Assembly: GCF_021025955.1 (NCBI RefSeq)
Contig: NZ_JAJNCL010000011.1
Coordinates: 62,001-126,000 of the forward strand
Origin: Rhodococcus qingshengii
GTDB taxonomy: Bacteria > Actinomycetota > Actinomycetes > Mycobacteriales > Mycobacteriaceae
Direction: 5' to 3'
Length of the DNA stretch: 64,000 nt
Made by a program: the position numbers and the translations under genes
Shown: one piece after another, positions 59,930 to 64,000 of the stretch
How the letters are laid out: every line of letters starts with the position of its first letter
Position numbering within the stretch: position 1 is the stretch's first letter
The notes under the pieces: generated by a model
Seen by the model: only the letters and a program-made list of their open reading frames with translations
Told to the model about the DNA's origin: nothing
Databases searched by the model: none

Positions 59930-61035
59930 GTGATGTCCTTGATCAGGCCGACACACGAGTAGGCGAGATCCGGGACGACCTCGACCGGGACCCCACGGGC
60001 CTGTGCCAACAACCGGATGTGTGCGTGCTCCGGGGCTTCGAGTTCACGCACCAGAACCTTCCAGGGAAGCCGGCGCAGTAACACCCGGGTTGTTTCTCCG
60101 ACACCGGGTTTGACGAAGTTGACCGTCGAGATCCCGTATTCGGCCTGCACCTTCTCCACCGACTCCCAGCCGGCCCAGGTCGGCGTCCGATCGGAATCGA
60201 GCACTGCGGCAAGAGAATCCGCGGCATCGGCACGGACGGAGTCGAACTCGGCCGAGACCACGTCGAGCAACCTGTTGGAGACGTCGACGTCGGCCAGATC
60301 TGCATAGAACTTGGCGCCGTGGAAATCGCCCGGCCCGATGAGGGTGTCGTTGAGGACTGTCCGTGAGACCAAGCCCGACACCGTCGAATTGAGGCACGCG
60401 GACGCGATCAGGAAGTCGTCGCGAGTGCCGTACGTTCGCACGCAGTGGCCGGGGTCTGCGAGAACAGCCAGATCGGAATCGAACTTCGCTCCGCCCGCCT
60501 CGTGGTACTCCGTCAACGCTGCGTCGAGTTCGCGTGCGATGGCGCCCTTACCGGTCCAGCCGTCGACGAAGACGACGTTCTCCGAGTCATGATGGTGCGC
60601 AAGATAATCGAGCGCGACGGAATCGATGCCCTTGCCGCGGACGATGGACACCGCGTAGTGCGGCAGCGTCAATCCGCGAGTTTGCTGCGCCCAGCGCCGC
60701 ATCAGAATCCCGATCGGGGTCCCGGCCCGGGCGAGTGAGACCAACGTGATGTCACTCCCCCGCTCGGCCAGCACCAGATCCATCACGGTCCCGACAGCGC
60801 GCGCCAACCGTGGAGCGCTCTCGGCGAGCACCGTCTCGAAAAGATCCCGGTAGGCCTGATCGGGTTGGTACTCGATGGGAAGAGACTCGGCATAGTGCGC
60901 CTCACCCGACTGAATGCGCTTCTCGCGCACCGATACATCCGCTTCGAGATCCACGTGCGAGAGATCCTTGAGCAGCCACTTCACTTCGCCCGGCGCGTAC
61001 GAACCGAATTCGGGTCCGACCAATGGTTCGTTCAT
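59926..61035 (-). CDS. StiP-type protein (PRTase-like plus PELOTA-type RNA-binding)
   Basis: A 369-residue protein. It resembles cysteine protease StiP-family proteins of ter clusters: GSYAPGEVKWLLKDLS at the start, a phosphoribosyltransferase-like core (SLARAGTPIGILMRRW, ENVVFVDGWTGKGAIAREL), and a C-terminal PELOTA-like part (LAQARGVPVEVVPDLAYSC). Reaction unknown; a role in making a nucleoside-like small molecule is proposed for such clusters. Start overlaps the upstream stop by ATGA. Confidence 0.82.
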   Translation of the reverse strand: MNEPLVGPEFGSYAPGEVKWLLKDLSHVDLEADVSVREKRIQSGEAHYAESLPIEYQPDQAYRDLFETVLAESAPRLARAVGTVMDLVLAERGSDITLVSLARAGTPIGILMRRWAQQTRGLTLPHYAVSIVRGKGIDSVALDYLAHHHDSENVVFVDGWTGKGAIARELDAALTEYHEAGGAKFDSDLAVLADPGHCVRTYGTRDDFLIASACLNSTVSGLVSRTVLNDTLIGPGDFHGAKFYADLADVDVSNRLLDVVSAEFDSVRADAADSLAAVLDSDRTPTWAGWESVEKVQAEYGISTVNFVKPGVGETTRVLLRRLPWKVLVRELEAPEHAHIRLLAQARGVPVEVVPDLAYSCVGLIKDIT

Positions 61036-62321
61036 GACGAGCCTCCTGCTCTGGAATCGCGCAGCGCCGACGGATCGGCCCCGCGCACGGTGGCGACCAG
61101 GACGTCGGTGCCGGAGTTCCGCAACACCTCGACCACCCCGTCCATCGCCGTCAACCGATCGGTGTCGGCGGGCTCGTCCACCACGAGCCAGGCAAGGGCG
61201 TCGACCCCCGCATCAGGCCACTGCGCGTTGTACACATATCGGGGTTCGTTCTCCCCCAGTTCCGGTGCTGGAAAGGTGAACCCGCGTCGCAGCGGGTATC
61301 CCGGCACGTCGACGACGTACGCGGGTGAGCGAGTTGTGGTCTGGTACCGAACCGCTCGCCCAGAGCTTTCCAATCCCGCAGCGATGCGCAGTGGCAGGTA
61401 CATCAACTCTTCGTGACCGATCACGATCACAGCACGCGACGGGTCGATCGATGTTCCGAGAAGGGACACCGCTGCCTCGACGGCTGACTCGAATGCCTCG
61501 GTGTCGCCATCGAGAAAACCGTGCCGGCCACCGTCGGGGACATGTGCCGGCCACGGCAGATCGATCCGAGCCAGCGTGCCACGGCGGTCACCGATCGGAT
61601 TGAGGTCCGGAGCATCCAGAGCCGTGACACGCTCGGTTAGTCCGTCGGGCAGGACGGTCGAACCCGAAGCGAGAGAGACGTAGTCGATCCGCACACCCAA
61701 CTCTGCCGCCGCGGCTTCGCTGGCGACTCGGTGTTCCTCGGTTCTCATGTCCACCAGCGAGGCCACGACGTAGCGGCTTCGCGGGCATTGCCCGTGCAGC
61801 GCCCGGATGGCGTCGATCGCGGTGGCGCCGGTGGAGATCTCGTCGTCGACGAGGACCAGTGGCAGGTCGTTCTCGAACAGTTCGGCGGACGTCGGCTGCA
61901 TCAGATGGCTCGTGGCGTGCGAGTGCCCCTCCTCGAATCCGGCGAGCGTCGTAGCGCCGGGTACGTCTCGGCGCGTGGAGTGCAGGTAGCAGTGAGCGTG
62001 CAGGCGAGCTGCGACGCAGTGGCCCAAACCTGTTGCGGTTTCGGCAAACCCGAGAACGACGACGTCGACGCCGTCACCGAGGGTGGTTCGCACCAAGTCC
62101 CCGAGGTCGTCGGCAGCACCGATGACCACGGACGGCTCGGTAGGCACGTGCTTACCCAGCACGGTGGACACCAGCAGGTGCGCGCGGCGCGGATTCCGCC
62201 GAAGTCCCGGGATCACCAGATCGGGTACCGAATGCCCGAGTGACGAATCGCCGTGAACGAGGTCCAAGCCGAATTCTGCTGTAGCCCAGGGAACGTCCCT
62301 GTACTGGACAACCTCTGTCAT
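61032..62321 (-). CDS. Phosphoribosyltransferase with C-terminal TRSP-type domain
   Basis: A 429-residue protein. The PRPP-binding loop is VLVDDEISTGATAIDAIRAL near residue 150, preceded by VLGFAETATGLGHCVA. The C-terminal half (VIVIGHEELMYLPLRIAAGL and PRYVYNAQWPDA) fits the TRSP domain found next to PRTases in ter clusters. It shares 4-base overlaps with both neighbours, so StiP, PRTase and lyase are probably made in fixed ratio. Confidence 0.85.
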   Translation of the reverse strand: MTEVVQYRDVPWATAEFGLDLVHGDSSLGHSVPDLVIPGLRRNPRRAHLLVSTVLGKHVPTEPSVVIGAADDLGDLVRTTLGDGVDVVVLGFAETATGLGHCVAARLHAHCYLHSTRRDVPGATTLAGFEEGHSHATSHLMQPTSAELFENDLPLVLVDDEISTGATAIDAIRALHGQCPRSRYVVASLVDMRTEEHRVASEAAAAELGVRIDYVSLASGSTVLPDGLTERVTALDAPDLNPIGDRRGTLARIDLPWPAHVPDGGRHGFLDGDTEAFESAVEAAVSLLGTSIDPSRAVIVIGHEELMYLPLRIAAGLESSGRAVRYQTTTRSPAYVVDVPGYPLRRGFTFPAPELGENEPRYVYNAQWPDAGVDALAWLVVDEPADTDRLTAMDGVVEVLRNSGTDVLVATVRGADPSALRDSRAGGSS

Positions 62322-63475
62322 CGATCGACCAACGCCGTCAGCAACTCGACGAACGTGATTCCCTTGTTGGTCACACCGAACACGTGAGCGCGGAGCGCAG
62401 TCTGACGAGCCCAATTGCGATGCGGCTTCATCTCGTTCATCTTGTTTCGGTAACCGGAGGCCTGAACTCCCCCGGCGTCGGCACCGAGAATGTCGAGGGC
62501 ATCGTGATATTCCTCGTGCGTGACCGCAGACAGTGCATTGACCGCTGCGACGTGTGACGGGTGGATGACCGTCTTGCCTTGAATTCCGTTGGCTCGGTCC
62601 AGCGCGATCTCACGGAGCAGGCCGTCGAGGTCGCGGCTGACCAGATGCTGACGGAACCGGACGGCGTCGTGTTCCTCGAACGGGGTGGCACGCAGCATCG
62701 GCCGGAACATGCGTTCGTGATCGGCGAAGTACTCCCACACCGGCCCGGTGATGACAAAACCCGAACCGTCGGCGCGGCCGAGATAGTTGACGATGTCGGC
62801 GATGACGTCGACCACCACGCGCACGTCGTAGATGGTCAGATCGCGGTCACGACGGATGCCGAAGGTGCTGCACATGTCGGTGGCGCCGATGCGAACGGCA
62901 AGGATTCGATCGCGGTGTTGCGCGAGAATCCCACTGATGGTGCGCAATTCGAGATCACGCGTATCGCGGTGAACCAGCGCGGGTGATTCGAGCACCGGCA
63001 TCGCGTAGAGATGCTTACCCAGCAGCTCGGATGCGTCCGCTACAGCGTCGAGAAACACGGGGCCGGACTCGCTGCCGAACTTGGGGATGACGAACCCGGT
63101 GAGCGCGGCGCGCCCCTCGGTCAACGACGCGGCGACCTTGTGGATGTCCGCGACTTCACGAACCCGCACGAACAGCAGCATGCCGACGGCGTCGGTGGAC
63201 GCGATCTTGTCGAGAGCTTCGACCGCGTTCGCTCGCGCCGATTCGACCTCGTGATCTGCGACGGCGTCCTCGAGATCGAGCACCATCGAGCTGACGCCCT
63301 CGGACGCACGCTTGGACACGATGTCGGCCAACCCGGCCCGGGTGGCAGGAACGTAGAGAGTTGCACCCAGAGCAATCGCGAGCAGATCCCTCTCGTCGGA
63401 ATCCGCGAACGATCGAGGCGCGTGCAGGAACAGTTGCTCCCGCACGTCATCCTCGAGATGTTGAAAGTGCTGCAT
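62318..63475 (-). CDS. HpcH/HpaI aldolase / citrate lyase beta-like protein
   Basis: About 385 residues with the TIM-barrel core of the citrate lyase beta family: TLYVPATRAGL, VLDLEDAVADHEV (metal-binding Asp/Glu), VRVREVAD, and GKTVIHPSHVAAVNAL near the end. In ter clusters this family is predicted to split or join a C-C bond in the small-molecule pathway. The ATG at 63475 has GAGAGAAG upstream. Confidence 0.85.
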   Translation of the reverse strand: MQHFQHLEDDVREQLFLHAPRSFADSDERDLLAIALGATLYVPATRAGLADIVSKRASEGVSSMVLDLEDAVADHEVESARANAVEALDKIASTDAVGMLLFVRVREVADIHKVAASLTEGRAALTGFVIPKFGSESGPVFLDAVADASELLGKHLYAMPVLESPALVHRDTRDLELRTISGILAQHRDRILAVRIGATDMCSTFGIRRDRDLTIYDVRVVVDVIADIVNYLGRADGSGFVITGPVWEYFADHERMFRPMLRATPFEEHDAVRFRQHLVSRDLDGLLREIALDRANGIQGKTVIHPSHVAAVNALSAVTHEEYHDALDILGADAGGVQASGYRNKMNEMKPHRNWARQTALRAHVFGVTNKGITFVELLTALVDR

Positions 63476-63567
63476 TTCTCTTCTCTCTGTAACCGCAATC
63501 AAGTCCATGAAACGACCCCCTGTGACAACGCGTCGAGCAACTCCGATCCCCCGATCGGCCCGACCAT

Positions 63568-64000
63568 TCAGTTTTTGCCGGCTCGCGCCCGCATCTTCTC
63601 GACAACTTCGGTGATGAACGTCGATACCGAGTCCAGCTGTAATACATACGACCAGTAGTCCGGATGAGTTCCCGACAGTGACGCACTCGCTCGCTCGATC
63701 CTTGCTAGTTGAGCATCGAGTACGGAGCCCCACTCCGCCACCAACCCTTGGTTAACAGCGAACATCTGGGCGTCTTTCAGCCGGAAACGAACCTCACGTT
63801 CCTTTTGGCTCGGATCTGCCCGAACTGCACGCAGAGTAGCGAGACGGTCCGTCACAGCGTCGGCACACGCTTCGGCGTCGGCGAGGTGCACGCGGGCTTC
63901 GGCCATCAAAGCGAGTGCATGTTCAGGGTTTCCCGCAGCCAGCGACTGCTTCGCTTCCTTGAGATCGATGTCAGCCTGATCGATATGCGCTCGACTGCGA
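63568..64000 (-). CDS. Partial coiled-coil protein at the window edge
   Basis: The frame is open to the right edge, so the N-terminus is outside. The visible 144 residues are helical and charged: AHIDQADIDLKEAKQSLAAG, then LADAEACADAVTDRLATLRA, ending VVEKMRARAGKN. No membrane helix. Not recognised; its position before the HpcH-like gene (92-base gap) suggests it belongs to the ter module. Confidence 0.6.
   Translation of the reverse strand, partial: RSRAHIDQADIDLKEAKQSLAAGNPEHALALMAEARVHLADAEACADAVTDRLATLRAVRADPSQKEREVRFRLKDAQMFAVNQGLVAEWGSVLDAQLARIERASASLSGTHPDYWSYVLQLDSVSTFITEVVEKMRARAGKN

Overview
The window looks like the chromosome of a Rhodococcus, probably close to R. erythropolis or R. 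qingshengii. It is GC-rich, starts are often GTG or TTG, and 4-base ATGA/GTGA overlaps are common. The order ppa / dacB / Zn-protease / tilS / hpt / ftsH / folE-folP-folB-folK / DUF3180 / DUF6779 / DUF2520 / panC / panD / coaX / lysS / lsr2 / clpC is the known mycolata synteny block. Genus is inferred from synteny and protein resemblance recalled from memory; no search was run.

Region by region. 0.2-3.9 kb holds a coupled flavin oxidoreductase, a crotonase and an acyl-CoA synthetase. 3.9-7.3 kb holds a deaminase and clpC with a ClgR-like box. 7.3-10.4 kb has two tandem secreted lipases, lsr2 and a decayed WXG100-like gene between lsr2 and lysS. 10.4-14.3 kb has lysS, a DUF1772 / NmrA pair and a divergent AraC regulator. 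14.3-15.4 kb is a coupled cysteine dioxygenase-rhodanese pair. 15.5-25.4 kb is the pantothenate/CoA and folate gene block ending with ftsH. 25.7-29.2 kb is a malonate uptake and activation cluster (GntR regulator, MatC-like carrier, MatB-like synthetase). 29.2-33.9 kb is hpt-tilS-protease-dacB, divergent from ppa. 34-39.7 kb holds a dienoyl-CoA-isomerase-like crotonase, an LCP cell-wall ligase, a Tat-exported polysaccharide deacetylase and an APC permease.

From the permease stop codon (39660) to about 53.88 kb the character changes. The stretch is partly AT-rich and gene-sparse, with an ArdC-like antirestriction protein, a serine recombinase, small membrane proteins, unrecognised soluble proteins, gene fragments, perfect palindromes, short repeats, a cold-shock protein and MerR-like genes. 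I read it as a composite accessory island. Its most notable content is a roughly 300-bp non-coding element present three times (one copy inverted). Each copy carries a TCTAC-N10-GTAGA dyad, a structured leader and a strong GC hairpin. One copy lies before an intact MerR-like gene and two before what look like decayed MerR-like genes.

After the island come an OHCU decarboxylase and, from 54.46 kb to the right edge, a minus-strand ter stress-response module: TerB, TerD fused to what looks like a dead FtsK/HerA-type ATPase, a double-TerD protein, a HAD hydrolase, a StiP-type protein, a phosphoribosyltransferase and an HpcH/HpaI lyase. Several are translationally coupled. A secreted SGNH hydrolase sits inside the module.
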